From contig NC_017249.1 of the NCBI RefSeq assembly GCF_000284375.1, positions 4,132,001 through 4,196,000 on the forward strand: a DNA stretch of 64,000 nt, in the 5' to 3' direction. This document shows positions 1 to 11,170 of the stretch, piece by piece (position 1 is the first letter of the stretch; each line of letters opens with the position of its first letter). Origin of the DNA: Bradyrhizobium japonicum USDA 6. GTDB taxonomy: Bacteria; Pseudomonadota; Alphaproteobacteria; Rhizobiales; Xanthobacteraceae. The notes below the pieces were generated by a model. It was not told where the DNA came from and searched no databases. It saw nothing but the letters and a program-made list of their open reading frames with translations. The position numbers and the translations under genes are program-made.

Positions 1-63
1 GATGCGTCACGACAGGCTTGCGCGCGACTACCTCACATTGGTCCAACTTGTGTCAACCGGCCC

Positions 64-1044
64 TCAGAGCCCACGCAGCCGTCCCAACCACCGCGTGTAC
101 ACCTCGCCCGGGATCGTCATCGCGGCGACGCCGGCCATGACCAGCACGAGGCCGAGCGCAAGGTTTGACGGCACGGATTCGCCGAGCAGCACCACCGAGA
201 GCGCGACGCCGATCGGAATGCGCAGATAGCCTTGTGCGTTCGTGGTCAGCGTGCCGAGCCGGCCGAGGCAGACGTAGAACAGCATCAGCCCCAGCGCGCT
301 GGAGACGATGCCCATGACGATGGTGGCCACGATCGCCGTCGGCGTCGGATGCAGCGTCCAGGGCTGGTCGATGATCAGCGAGGGCGGCAGCAGCACGAGG
401 CCGCCGAACAGCAGCGAGCCGGTCGCCACCACCATCGGATCGTATTCGGAGAGCCGCAAGCCGAAAATCGTCGCGCAGGCAAAGGAGATGGTGGCGAGCA
501 GGATCGCGATCTCCGCCATGATCTCGCTGCCGAAGCCGCGCAGCGCGTCCAGCCCGACGATGGCGATGGTGCCGGCGAGGCCGAGAATTGCGCCCGCGAG
601 CTTCAGCAGCGTGGCCGGCTCATGTCGCGTGATCAGCGAGGTGATCAGGAAGGCGAAGATCGGCGTCGTCGAGGCCAGCACCACCGTGTTCGAGGCCGGG
701 ACATATTGCTGCGACCAGGTGATGACCAGGAACGGAAAGGTCGAGTTGATCAGCTGTTGGGTCGCAAACAGCTTCCAGGCCTTCACGTCGGTCGGCAGCT
801 TGACGCCGCGCATCCACAGGATCGCGGACAGGAAGGCGAACGCGATCAGCGAGCGCGCCGAGATGAAGGTGATGGGCGGGATCGTGGGAAGCGCGAGCTT
901 CGCCAGCGGATAGGTCGAGCTCCAGCAGCAGGCGAGTGCGAACAGCAGCGCGTAGTCGTGCCAGTTGCGCGCACCGGTGGCGATGATGGATGGCGACGAT
1001 GATGCGGCGGCCGCCGTGCGGCCCGACGATGTGCTCTGCGGCAC
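64..1044 (-). CDS. EamA/DMT-family inner-membrane exporter
   Basis: Predicted drug/metabolite transporter of 326 residues with about ten hydrophobic helices arranged as two EamA repeats (roughly residues 30-165 and 175-315). The first repeat has the WSSTYPLAKLAL signature near its first helix. Members export small metabolites or amino acids across the inner membrane; the substrate cannot be read from sequence. The start is GTG at 1044, preceded by an AGGA-like ribosome binding site. Length is normal for the family. The gene is followed in the same direction after a short gap by nothing in the window, and the thioesterase gene lies upstream on the same strand. Confidence 0.85.
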   Translation of the reverse strand: MPQSTSSGRTAAAASSSPSIIATGARNWHDYALLFALACCWSSTYPLAKLALPTIPPITFISARSLIAFAFLSAILWMRGVKLPTDVKAWKLFATQQLINSTFPFLVITWSQQYVPASNTVVLASTTPIFAFLITSLITRHEPATLLKLAGAILGLAGTIAIVGLDALRGFGSEIMAEIAILLATISFACATIFGLRLSEYDPMVVATGSLLFGGLVLLPPSLIIDQPWTLHPTPTAIVATIVMGIVSSALGLMLFYVCLGRLGTLTTNAQGYLRIPIGVALSVVLLGESVPSNLALGLVLVMAGVAAMTIPGEVYTRWLGRLRGL

Positions 1045-1119
1045 CTTGTTCCTGCTCCCCCGCGCCAGCGCGCTTGGCGCAAGTCTGGGCGAGGGGGCGC
1101 GAAAAGGGAAGGCGTCGAG

Positions 1120-1599
1120 CTATGCGTTTGGCTGGAGTGCCGGCTTCCGCTTCACCCGCTTGATCGTCCCGGAGAAGGTAAACAGCGGCCGCCCGGCGGA
1201 GGTCAGCTTGCCCCGCAGGAAGATCAACGAGCCGCCGGCGCGGGACACTTCGCCGACGCATTCGACCAGCTCGCCCTCGCGGGCCGCGTCGAGGAAATCG
1301 CAGGCGAAATTGGTCGTCACCGCCGGGCCATCCAGCTCGTGGGTGGCGATCGCGAACAGGCAATAGTCGGCGAACGCCATGAAGCAGCCGCCATGGACGT
1401 TTCCGGAGCCGTTGAGGTGCTTTTTCTCGACCCGGAACGCCGAGCGGACGCTGCCGTCGTCCTCGATTTTGTGCCAGAACGGGCCGATATGGCTCTCAAA
1501 ACTGTCGCGAATCCAGGTCCGCCAGCCCCTGAACTCGCCATCGGTGGCGACGTGCAGGTCCGGGCGGCGGGTGGAGGGGACTTTGGTCAATTCGTGCAA
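1120..1599 (-). CDS. PaaI-type hotdog-fold thioesterase
   Basis: 159-residue protein of the PaaI/YdiI-like hotdog thioesterase class, which hydrolyses acyl-CoA or aryl-CoA thioesters in the cytoplasm. The family core GNVHGGCFMAFADYCLFAIA is visible near residue 68, including the HGG turn and the Asp that acts in catalysis in this family. The start implied by the open frame is TTG at 1599 with only a weak GAAGG site; a slightly shorter form cannot be excluded. It lies 75 bp upstream of the EamA transporter on the same strand, so the two may be cotranscribed. The physiological substrate is unknown. Confidence 0.78.
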   Translation of the reverse strand: MHELTKVPSTRRPDLHVATDGEFRGWRTWIRDSFESHIGPFWHKIEDDGSVRSAFRVEKKHLNGSGNVHGGCFMAFADYCLFAIATHELDGPAVTTNFACDFLDAAREGELVECVGEVSRAGGSLIFLRGKLTSAGRPLFTFSGTIKRVKRKPALQPNA

Positions 1600-1784
1600 G
1601 GAAATGGGCCTTCAATTACGGGTCTTTAGTCCTTAAATCCGATCCGTCAGCGCCTTGCAATTCCCGTTCCCGCCGACCGCCTGCCCGCAAAACGTGGGAC
1701 AGCGGGAAAATGCGCCACAAAAGGCTTTTCGTAGGCCCCCGATCTTCCTAAGAACGGCAAAACGCCGCCGAAAGCCCCGAATCC

Positions 1785-3995
<2,211 letters not shown>

Positions 3996-4012
3996 GGCGT
4001 CGCCACACACTC

Positions 4013-4099
4013 CGTCATTGCGAGCGCAGCGAAGCAATCCAGAGTCTCATCGTTGAGGCAGTCTGGATTGCTTCGTCGCAAGAGTTCCTTGCAATGACA
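4013..4099. repeat. Palindromic intergenic repeat, family A (copy 1)
   Basis: An element beginning CGTCATTGCGAGCGCAGCGA and ending GCAATGAC, with inner arms GCAATCCAGA and TCTGGATTGC, so the whole unit can fold into a long hairpin. Two further copies of the same family occur at 20691-20770 and 58343-58428. It lies between the convergent ends of purL and the acyltransferase gene. Such REP-like units are common in Bradyrhizobium-type genomes. The function here is unknown; transcript end protection or termination is possible. Confidence 0.85.
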
Positions 4100-4134
4100 G
4101 ACGGAGAGCAATGACGGGTGAAGAGACCTCGGCC

Positions 4135-5322
4135 TCACAACACGTGTGACGCGCCCGGAATCTTCCGCAACATTGCCGTCAGTCCCCAGCTCAGCACCAC
4201 CGTGAGCACGAAGCCGATCGCGGCCTTGAAGATCGCAGGCCACGAATAGTCGAACAGCACATACTGGATCCACAGCGCGATCGGGTAGTGCACCAGGAAC
4301 ATGCCGTAGGCGTCCGCCTGCATGCGGTCGAGCAGGTTCGGCCCCGGCGACTTCTGGTGCAGGAAGAAGGCGAGGATCGCGAGCAGGATCGCGGCCGAGA
4401 ACAGCACGACGAACGTGCCGTAGATCGCCTGATACCAGTCCGGCAGCACGTTGGGATTCCCGAGGATTGCGCGCTTGATGTAGATCATGCACCACATCAG
4501 GCAGTAGGGGACCAGCGTGGCGATCACCCACATCCATCGGTTCTTCGGCAACTGCCCTTCGGCGCTGAGGATACCGCGATCGAAGTTGGCGGCGCCGACG
4601 CTGACGCCAATGAAGAAATAGGCGAAGTAGAGCAGGATGCGGCTCGCCTGCACCGAAAACGGTCCGAACTCGAACCATTTGTTGGCCCCGAAATGGACCA
4701 GCGCGGGCACGTAAACGACGGCGGTGACGACGGCCAGCAGCAGCCAGAACGCGGCCGGCTGGTCAAATCCGCGCAGCGAAACGCGGTTGACCGGATCGAC
4801 CAGGTGGGTTGAGACCCGGTAGAGCAGGCTCGCAGTCAGGTCGAACGCCAGCAGCACCCACACGAACCAGATCGGCCCGCTCGGCCACGGCCCGACGGTG
4901 ATCGTCTTCCACCAGAACGAAGCGAAGGTCAGCTCGGGATCGTGCCGCAGCGCGATCGCGTAATAGGCGAGCGGGATGACGGTGAAGGCCGCGATCACGA
5001 AAGGCAGTCCGAGCCGCAGCAGGCGGTCGCGCAGGAAAACCTGTGGCGCCTTGCGGGCGATGCCGGACCACGTGAACAGTCCCGACAGGAAGAAGAACAT
5101 CGCCATGAAGAAGCTGTCGGTGCAGAGCACGACGACGTCGAAGCCGATCCAGGATGCCGGGTCGGTGTGACCGAAATAGGTGTAGGGAATGACGGCGTGG
5201 TGCAGCAGCACCACCAGCGTGAGGAAGGTGCGGGTCCGATCGAGCGACAGATTGCGCGCCTTGGCTTTCGGCGCGGCGTGCGCCTCTAGGCCGATCGTCG
5301 CGGAATGTGACATCGTCATCAT
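4135..5322 (-). CDS. Acyltransferase-3 family membrane protein (OpgC-like)
   Basis: 395-residue polytopic protein of the acyltransferase_3 superfamily, which transfers acetyl, succinyl or other acyl groups to extracytoplasmic glycans. After a cytoplasmic leader of about 25 residues, the family entry motif is LDRTRTFLTLVVLLHHAV with the conserved His pair, followed by about ten transmembrane helices. The organisation resembles glucan-modifying OpgC-type proteins, but the acceptor cannot be inferred. The ATG at 5322 is the first of two closely spaced ATGs (MMTM). It is a single gene, convergent with purL and divergent from the DUF1328 gene. Confidence 0.82.
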   Translation of the reverse strand: MMTMSHSATIGLEAHAAPKAKARNLSLDRTRTFLTLVVLLHHAVIPYTYFGHTDPASWIGFDVVVLCTDSFFMAMFFFLSGLFTWSGIARKAPQVFLRDRLLRLGLPFVIAAFTVIPLAYYAIALRHDPELTFASFWWKTITVGPWPSGPIWFVWVLLAFDLTASLLYRVSTHLVDPVNRVSLRGFDQPAAFWLLLAVVTAVVYVPALVHFGANKWFEFGPFSVQASRILLYFAYFFIGVSVGAANFDRGILSAEGQLPKNRWMWVIATLVPYCLMWCMIYIKRAILGNPNVLPDWYQAIYGTFVVLFSAAILLAILAFFLHQKSPGPNLLDRMQADAYGMFLVHYPIALWIQYVLFDYSWPAIFKAAIGFVLTVVLSWGLTAMLRKIPGASHVL

Positions 5323-5422
5323 GATCGCCCCGATTGCGCTCCTGCCCTGGCCGGACTGTGCCGCCGGGAACCCGATTCAGCAAGCGCAGTTTGTGCCGCG
5401 CCTTGCCCGCGGAATGCCCTTA

Positions 5423-5447
5423 GGAACCAGTTCCGCGCAGCGAAGTT
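5423..5447 (+). promoter_or_regulatory. Possible EcfG (general stress) promoter
   Basis: GGAAC at 5423-5427 is followed after 16 nt by AGTT at 5444-5447, one mismatch from the alphaproteobacterial sigma-EcfG consensus GGAAC-N16/17-CGTT. It is placed about 60 bp upstream of the DUF1328 start codon. A sigma-70-like alternative, TTGAGG (5464-5469) and TATTTT (5486-5491) spaced by 16 nt, lies further downstream and would leave a very short leader. Confidence 0.4.
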
Positions 5448-5505
5448 AGCGTTCGCGAATGGGTTGAGGACCGCAAAACATGCGGTATTTTAGTCGGAGT
5501 TGGTT

Positions 5506-5679
5506 ATGACGATCCTGAAATGGGCGCTGATCTTTCTCTTGATCTCGATCGTGGCCGGCGTGCTCGGCTTCACCGGCCTCTCGGCCGCCTCGGCCGATGT
5601 CGCCCGCTTCCTGTTCTATATCTTCGTCGTGATCTTCCTGGTGCTGCTGATACTGGGGCTCACGATCTTCAGGGCGTAG
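5506..5679 (+). CDS. DUF1328 small membrane protein (YtjA-like)
   Basis: 57-residue, strongly hydrophobic protein with two predicted membrane helices (about residues 4-24 and 32-54) ending in LGLTIFRA. The pattern [20 protein letters not shown] followed by [12 protein letters not shown] is the DUF1328 signature. Members are inner-membrane proteins of unknown function, usually 55-60 residues long. The ATG at 5506 is the only start giving the full first helix; the ribosome binding site is a modest GGAG at 5496-5499. Possible stress control is suggested by an EcfG-like promoter upstream. Confidence 0.85.
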   Translation: MTILKWALIFLLISIVAGVLGFTGLSAASADVARFLFYIFVVIFLVLLILGLTIFRA

Positions 5680-5693
5680 CAGGCCTCCGGCCC

Positions 5694-6796
5694 TCAATTG
5701 CCTGCGAGCGGTCTCACGTGGGTCACCAACTCCGCCAGGAACTCGTTGGGACGCTCGAATGGAATGAAATGGCTCCCGCCGTGCACCCAGACAAATTCCT
5801 TATGCGGAGCCGTGATCTGATTGAAGAATTGTTCGGCCGGCCCAGCCGGTGTGTTGTAGTCCGTATCGCCCTCGATGAAGATCACCGGAATCGGAAACGC
5901 GAGTCCCAGTGAAGCGACGTCGCGCTTGAACATGGGGCCCTCTCGTCCGCGCAGATATTTTGCGGAGAAGGCCATGCCTTTGCGCCAGTTGTACCAGTCC
6001 AGCAGCGAGAAATCCGGCATGAACGGGGCGGGATGGGACCCGCCAACTGGACGCTCTCGATGGAGGGTAGCCCCAGCGCTTTGCTCCACTTGTCCGCAAC
6101 CAGTCGATTTTGTGGATTGATCAGAGGCCGCGCGACGATTGGCGCCAATTCCGCCTGGGCCTCGCTGTTGCCAGCGGACTGCGCCAACGCTTGCAGATGC
6201 GCGATCGTGATCTCGAATTGCTTCTCGAACGTCACCCTGCCGACCACCTGTCCTGTGCCGACATAGGCGTAAAACAGATCGGGGCGCTGCTTGACGATGT
6301 GAATGCCCAGGAACGAGCCCCAGGAATGCCCGACCAGGACGATCTTGTCCTTGTGCAGATGGGTTCGCAGATATTCGGCCAGCTCGACACCGTCCTGTGT
6401 CATCCGCTCGAGCGTCATGGTTGGCGCGAGCGCGTCTCCCGCCGCGCCATAGGTCCGCCCGGCGCCGCGCTGGTCCCATTGCACGATAGTGAAATGCTTT
6501 TCCCAGGGGCGCCAGCCCGAAGAGATCGCCAAGGTGGAGCCTCCGGGCCCGCCGTGGACGAACAGGAGGACCGGGTTATCCCGGTCCTCACCGCGGATTT
6601 GAATCCATTGCCTGATTCCGCCGATGTCGACGAACCCTCCCTCCTGCACGCCCTTTGGTGAGCGGATCGCGAGGGTTTCGGCAGCAAGATGCTGGCGATA
6701 GGCGCGAAAACCCAGTCCGGCGGCGGCCACCACGATGAGGATGCCGGCCACGCCCAACAACGAGACCCCAATCAGTCTGGCGGCTTTGCGCGGCAT
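5694..6796 (-). pseudogene. Alpha/beta hydrolase (proline iminopeptidase-like), frameshifted
   Basis: Two reading frames together make one complete alpha/beta-hydrolase of about 365 residues. The N-terminal frame (start 6796) has a membrane anchor or signal (residues about 7-30), then VLLFVHGGPGGS, QWDQRGAGRT and the nucleophile elbow VLVGHSWGSFLG. Homology leaves this frame at the residues LPSIESVQLAG near 6040-6060. It continues one frame over as MPDFSLLDWYNWRKGM, then IFIEGDTDYNTP (acid) and HGGSHFIPFE (catalytic His), ending at 5694. One extra base, or two missing ones, around the GGGTCCC tract near 6040 explains the break. The upstream frame would stop with a scrambled C-terminus lacking the acid and His. 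It is either a recent pseudogene or a sequencing error. Confidence 0.8.
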
Positions 6797-6853
6797 CTCG
6801 AGCCTTGTGTCGACTGAGGGGAAGCGACCTGCGATCGCCCCGGCGCGATGAGC

Positions 6854-7213
6854 CTACCCCACTTCCTCGATCTTCACCTTGTCCGGATAGAAGGCGAGAT
6901 GGCCGGAAATCTCCGTCATCGCGGGGAAGGGCGTCTCGTAGGTCCAGATCGCGTTATCGAGCGTCTTGCCGTCGGCCTTGACGCTGTAATAGCTCGCGTC
7001 CCCTTTGTAGGGGCAATGGGTGACGCGGTCGGTGCGCTCCAGCAGCGCCATGTTGGCGTCCTCCCGCGGCACATATTGCACCGCCGGATATTTGGCCTCC
7101 TTCAAGATCAGCGCCTTGCTGGTCTCGGCGATCACGATGTCGCCGGCCGTGACGCGGACGCGCCGGGGATTTTGGGTGATGGTGATGGGGTGGTCGGGCC
7201 CTGGGAGCTTCAT
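6854..7213 (-). CDS. DUF427 domain protein
   Basis: 119-residue protein made almost entirely of one DUF427 domain, a small beta-rich fold of unknown function. Typical features are PRRVRVTAGDIVIAETSKA near residue 16, the VPREDA motif, and the THCPYKGDASYYS stretch near residue 65, where the Cys is highly conserved. The ATG at 7213 precedes MKLPGPDHPI, the usual DUF427 start. It lies just upstream of the broken hydrolase on the same strand and divergent from the BolA gene. No pathway can be assigned. Confidence 0.85.
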   Translation of the reverse strand: MKLPGPDHPITITQNPRRVRVTAGDIVIAETSKALILKEAKYPAVQYVPREDANMALLERTDRVTHCPYKGDASYYSVKADGKTLDNAIWTYETPFPAMTEISGHLAFYPDKVKIEEVG

Positions 7214-7392
7214 GATTTCACGCCTTTTCGATCAATCTGCCGCGCGCGGCACTTTGTCGTGCCTTTATCCGGATGGGATCAGGGATATAGTGCCGGAATG
7301 CGTGACGTAGAAGGCCGTTCACGCTAAGTTTGGCCCTGCCGGTCCGGGGACCCCGGCAAGCGATTCGAAGCCGAGACAGGAGCAAGACCCGA

Positions 7393-7629
7393 ATGCCCAT
7401 GGACGCCCACGATATCGAGGCGATGATCAAGGCAGCGATCCCCGATGCCGAGGTGACGATCCGTGACCTCGCCGGCGATGGCGACCACTATGCCGCGACC
7501 GTGATCTCGGAATCCTTCCGCGGCAAGTCCCGCGTCCAGCAGCACCAGATCGTCTATCGGTCCCTGCAGGGCCAGATGGGCGGCGTGCTGCATGCGCTGG
7601 CGCTGCAAACCGGGGTACCCGGGGCCTGA
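7393..7629 (+). CDS. BolA/IbaG-family protein
   Basis: 78-residue BolA-like protein. The start at 7393 (MPMDAHDIEAMI) gives the normal family length; an upstream in-frame extension is not supported. The motif DLAGDGDHYAATVISESFRG with the conserved internal His, then RVQQHQIVYRSL, marks the IbaG/YrbA branch. These proteins bind [2Fe-2S] clusters together with CGFS monothiol glutaredoxins and act in iron-sulfur delivery and iron sensing. The partner-type glutaredoxin is encoded 3.8 kb downstream on the same strand, separated by an LtrA-like gene and the oppositely oriented egt genes. It is followed after 20 nt by the LtrA-like gene. Confidence 0.9.
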   Translation: MPMDAHDIEAMIKAAIPDAEVTIRDLAGDGDHYAATVISESFRGKSRVQQHQIVYRSLQGQMGGVLHALALQTGVPGA

Positions 7630-7649
7630 TCTGATCGCGTGACGGGGGG

Positions 7650-8849
7650 ATGACGATGGCTGCGGACAATCCTCGCGGCGCGATGTTTCGCGTCATCGCT
7701 CCGAACCAGCACAGCCGCGTCACCAATGCCGAGCTGTTCTTCGACCTCGTCTTCGTCTTCGCCGTCACGCAGGTCTCGCACACGCTGCTGCACCATTTCA
7801 CCCCGCTCGGCGCGGTGCACGTCACGGTGCTGTTCCTCGCGGTGTGGTGGGTGTGGGTCTACACCGCCTGGGTCACCAACTGGCTCAATCCCGAGCTGAC
7901 CCCGGTCCGCATCCTGCTCTTCCTGATGATGCTGGGCGGCCTCGTGCTGTCGACCACGATCCCGACCGCGTTCGAGGGGCGGGGCCTGTGGTTCGCGATC
8001 GCCTACGCGACCATGCAGGTCGGACGCACCGCCTTCTGGCTGTTCGCGACACCGCGCCATCGAACGGCCGTCCGGCACAATGCGATCCGCATTCTGGTCT
8101 GGCTCTGCGGCTCCGCGATCCTCTGGATCCTCGGCGGTCTCGCCCATGACGAGGTGCGGCTGTGGTTCTGGATCGCGGCGCTCGCGATCGAATACGTCTC
8201 ACCCGCGGTACGCTTCTGGGTCCCGAAGCTCGGCTTCTCGTCGGTCGAAGCCTGGGCCGTCGAGGGCGGCCACATGGCCGAGCGCTGCTCTCTCTTCGTG
8301 ATCATCGCGCTTGGCGAAGCCGTCGTCGTCAATGGGGCCACCTTCGCCGAGCTGGAGTGGACCGCGGACAACATCCTGGCCTTCATCTCCGCGCTCACCG
8401 GCGCCATCGCGATGTGGTGGATCTATTTCCACAAGGGCGCGGAAGCCGGTTCCGAGCGCATCTCGAAATCCGCGGAATCCGGCCGGCTGGCGCGGCTCGC
8501 CTACACCTATCTGCACATGCCGATCGTCGCCGGCATCATCCTGACCGCGGTATCGGACGAACTGGTGCTGAAGCATCCGACCGGCCATTCCGACATCAGG
8601 ACCATCGTGAGCACGGTCGGTGGTCCCCTGGTGTTCCTGGTCGGCACCATCCTGTTCAAGCATGCGATCCGCGGCTTCCTCCAGCTCTCCCACGGCATCG
8701 GCATCATCCTGCTACTGGTGCTGTGGTGGTTCGCCGCCGATCTCTCGCCGCTCTGGCTGTCGGTCGCGTCGACCGTGATCATGATCGTGGTCGCGGTCTG
8801 GGAGTCGGTGTCGCTGGGATCTTCTCCGGAAGAGGCCGAGGCGCATTGA
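7650..8849 (+). CDS. Low temperature requirement protein A (LtrA)-like membrane protein
   Basis: 399-residue polytopic membrane protein with about twelve helices. The LtrA family opening block NAELFFDLVFVFAVTQVSHT starts near residue 26, followed by FLAVWWVWVYTAWVTNWLNP and a central ALGEAVVVNGATF segment. The name comes from Listeria growth in the cold; the biochemical function of the family is not established. The ATG at 7650 follows a GGGGGG tract. The 20-nt distance to the BolA gene suggests cotranscription. It ends convergently with egtD, with only 27 nt between stop codons. Confidence 0.85.
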   Translation: MTMAADNPRGAMFRVIAPNQHSRVTNAELFFDLVFVFAVTQVSHTLLHHFTPLGAVHVTVLFLAVWWVWVYTAWVTNWLNPELTPVRILLFLMMLGGLVLSTTIPTAFEGRGLWFAIAYATMQVGRTAFWLFATPRHRTAVRHNAIRILVWLCGSAILWILGGLAHDEVRLWFWIAALAIEYVSPAVRFWVPKLGFSSVEAWAVEGGHMAERCSLFVIIALGEAVVVNGATFAELEWTADNILAFISALTGAIAMWWIYFHKGAEAGSERISKSAESGRLARLAYTYLHMPIVAGIILTAVSDELVLKHPTGHSDIRTIVSTVGGPLVFLVGTILFKHAIRGFLQLSHGIGIILLLVLWWFAADLSPLWLSVASTVIMIVVAVWESVSLGSSPEEAEAH

Positions 8850-8876
8850 GCCCCGGCGCCACTTGCGCCGGAGCCT

Positions 8877-9848
8877 TTACTCCGCCGCCTCCAGCGCGTG
8901 CACCGAAAACATCTTCGCGGCGTCCGTCCAGCTTTCGCGCACCTTCCAGCCCGCGCCCTGCGCCAGCGCAGCAAAACGCTCGAGGCTGTACTTGTAGCTG
9001 TTCTCGGTGTGGATGCTCTCGCCGGGGCGGAACGAGAAGCTGGTGCCGAGCAGGCGCACGGTCTGGCTCTTCTTGCTGATGAGATGCATCTCGATCCGGT
9101 GCCGCTCGCGGTTGTAGATCGCGCGATGGGTGAAGGAGGACAGGTCGAAATTGCCGCCGAGCTCACGGTTGATGCGCACGAGCACATTGAGGTTGAAGCG
9201 GGCGGTGACGCCGGCGGCATCGTTGTAGGCGTCGTGGAGGACGCGCTCTTCCTTCTCGAGGTCGGCGCCGATGATCATCTGCGCGCCCTTGCCCAGGATC
9301 TTGCGGGCGCTCTTCAGGAAGGCCTGCGCCTCATGCGGCTCGAAATTTCCGATGGTCGAGCCGGGGAAGAAGCCGACCTTGGGCATCGATGCGACTGCCT
9401 TGGGCAACTCGAACGGCGTGGTGAAGTCGGCCGCCACCGGATAGATGCCGAGCGTCGGGAAGTCCCGCTTCAGGCCGTTTGCCTGCGCCTTCAGGAAGTC
9501 GCCTGAGATGTCGACGGGCACATAGGCCGCGAACTTGCAGTGATCGAGCAGCAGGCGGACTTTCGTGGTTGCTCCGGCGCCGAACTCGACCAGCGCCGCA
9601 TGCTGCGGGATGATCTTCGCGATCTCGCTGCCGCGCTCCTTCAGGATCGCAAGCTCGGTGCGCGTCGGGTAATATTCCGGCAGGCGCGTGATCGCCTCGA
9701 AAAGTTCAGATCCGGCCGCGTCGTAGAAATATTTCGGCGACAGCTTTTTCGGCTGCTGCGACAGGTCCTCGATGGCCTCGCGGGCGAAGGCGGTGGTCTG
9801 CTCGTCGGGGAGATGGGCTTCGGCCAAAGCGCTGGCGTGCACATTCAT
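8877..9848 (-). CDS. egtD: L-histidine N-alpha-methyltransferase EgtD
   Basis: 323-residue S-adenosylmethionine-dependent enzyme that trimethylates L-histidine to hercynine, the first step of ergothioneine synthesis. Visible features are PKKLSPKYFYDAAGSELFEA near residue 34, the SAM-binding segment LVEFGAGATTKVRLLL, and FFPGSTIGNFEPHEA, all diagnostic for EgtD. The ATG at 9848 follows a GGAG site (CAGGAGAGTATC) and gives the standard N-terminus; the longer open frame upstream belongs to another frame of egtB. It is second gene of an egtB-egtD transcription unit, 50 nt behind egtB, so it is probably under the EcfG-type promoter at 11171-11195. Confidence 0.95.
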   Translation of the reverse strand: MNVHASALAEAHLPDEQTTAFAREAIEDLSQQPKKLSPKYFYDAAGSELFEAITRLPEYYPTRTELAILKERGSEIAKIIPQHAALVEFGAGATTKVRLLLDHCKFAAYVPVDISGDFLKAQANGLKRDFPTLGIYPVAADFTTPFELPKAVASMPKVGFFPGSTIGNFEPHEAQAFLKSARKILGKGAQMIIGADLEKEERVLHDAYNDAAGVTARFNLNVLVRINRELGGNFDLSSFTHRAIYNRERHRIEMHLISKKSQTVRLLGTSFSFRPGESIHTENSYKYSLERFAALAQGAGWKVRESWTDAAKMFSVHALEAAE

Positions 9849-9898
9849 GATACTCTCCTGAACGCGCTGTCCGGCGCGTATTTGTCGTCGGATGATTT

Positions 9899-11146
9899 TT
9901 ATTCGTAGTCGGCGAGCCGCAGTCCCGTGAACTGCCAGCGATGGTGCGGATAAAAGAAGTTGCGATAGGTAATACGGCTGTGGCCCTCGGGAGTTGCAAG
10001 CGAGGAGCCGCGCAGCACCAGTTGGTTGATCATGAACTTGCCGTTGTACTCCCCGAGCGCGCCTTCGATGGCGCGGTAGCCGGGGTAGGGCGAATATGAA
10101 GAACGCGTCCACTGCCAGACGATGCCGAAGGCGTCGTTGAGCTGGCCGGCACGCGCAGCGACCTCCCATTCCATCTCGGTCGGCAGATGCTTTCCGGCCC
10201 AGCGCGCAAACGCATCGGCCTCGTAATGGCTGACGTGGCAGACCGGCGCGTCCGGATCGACCGGCTTGAGGCCGGCGAGCGTCATCATCTGCCACTGGCC
10301 GTCGATGTCGCGCCAATGGCCGGGGGCGTCCCAGCCTTCGTTGTTGACGGTGGCAAAGCCGTCCATCAGCCACAGCGTTGCGGTCCGGTAGCCACCGTCG
10401 CGCATGAAGGCGAGCCACTCGGCATTGGTGACGAGATTGCGTGAGACCCTGACCGGACCGACGAGGGCCCGATGCGCCGGCTTCTCGTTGTCGAAATGAA
10501 AACTGTCGTCGACATGCCCGACGGTGTGGATACCCTCGTTCAGCGTCAGCCAATCCTCCCCCGTGCGTGTCGAAGCCGGGAAGCGCCAGCCCGGATCGTA
10601 GGCAGGCGGGATCGGGTTCTGCGCGAAGGCATGCAGGATGTCGGTGAACATCAATTCCTGATGCTGCTGCTCGTGATTGAGCCCGACCTCGACCAGCGGC
10701 GCAACCTCGCGAAGCTTGTCCGCGCCGACCTCGCGGAAGAATTTGACGACGGCCGCGTCGACATATGCTCGATAGGCGCCGACCTGGTCGGCGCTGGGAC
10801 GGGTGATGTCGCCGCGGTGATTGCGGGAATGACGCGGGCCGGCGCTGACGTAATAGGAATTGAACAGGAAAGCGAAATCAGGGTGGAAGGGCCGGTAGCC
10901 GGGACAGTGCTCGCCGAGCAGGAATTGCTCCCAGAACCAGGTGGTATGGGCCCGATGCCATTTCGTGGGGCTCGCATCCGGCATGGATTGAATCTGCTGG
11001 TCCTCCGGCGACAGCGGCGCGGCCCGGCGCTCGGTCTCGTTGCGGACGGCGAGAAACGCCTCTTCCAGCCCCTGGGCGAGGCCGCGCGGGTCGGCCGACG
11101 ATGACGAAAGCGGCGGGGTGGCCGTAGCGGAGGCTTGTTTCGTCAC
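9899..11146 (-). CDS. egtB: Ergothioneine biosynthesis sulfoxide synthase EgtB
   Basis: About 415-residue non-haem iron enzyme joining hercynine to a thiol donor with O2 to give the sulfoxide intermediate of ergothioneine. The N-terminal DinB-like half carries KWHRAHTTWFWEQF and the iron ligand motif NHEQQHQE (HxxxHxE). The C-terminal FGE-sulfatase half contains HLPTEMEWEVAAR and IVWQWTRSSYSPYPGY. The start is set at GTG 11146: it has a GGAG site six bases upstream and lies 18 nt after the predicted transcription start. The further in-frame ATG at 11197 lies upstream of the promoter and would not be transcribed from it. egtA and egtC homologues are absent, as is usual in proteobacterial EgtB-EgtD pairs. 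Confidence 0.93.
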   Translation of the reverse strand: MTKQASATATPPLSSSSADPRGLAQGLEEAFLAVRNETERRAAPLSPEDQQIQSMPDASPTKWHRAHTTWFWEQFLLGEHCPGYRPFHPDFAFLFNSYYVSAGPRHSRNHRGDITRPSADQVGAYRAYVDAAVVKFFREVGADKLREVAPLVEVGLNHEQQHQELMFTDILHAFAQNPIPPAYDPGWRFPASTRTGEDWLTLNEGIHTVGHVDDSFHFDNEKPAHRALVGPVRVSRNLVTNAEWLAFMRDGGYRTATLWLMDGFATVNNEGWDAPGHWRDIDGQWQMMTLAGLKPVDPDAPVCHVSHYEADAFARWAGKHLPTEMEWEVAARAGQLNDAFGIVWQWTRSSYSPYPGYRAIEGALGEYNGKFMINQLVLRGSSLATPEGHSRITYRNFFYPHHRWQFTGLRLADYE

Positions 11147-11170
11147 GTTTTTCTCCAGACAGGACAAGAG

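Noticed and set aside
5411..5453. Longer-spaced GGAAC-CGTT pair upstream of the DUF1328 gene
   Set aside because: The spacing to the CGTT at 5450-5453 is 22 nt, outside the 16-17 nt allowed for EcfG; only the AGTT version is listed, at lower confidence.
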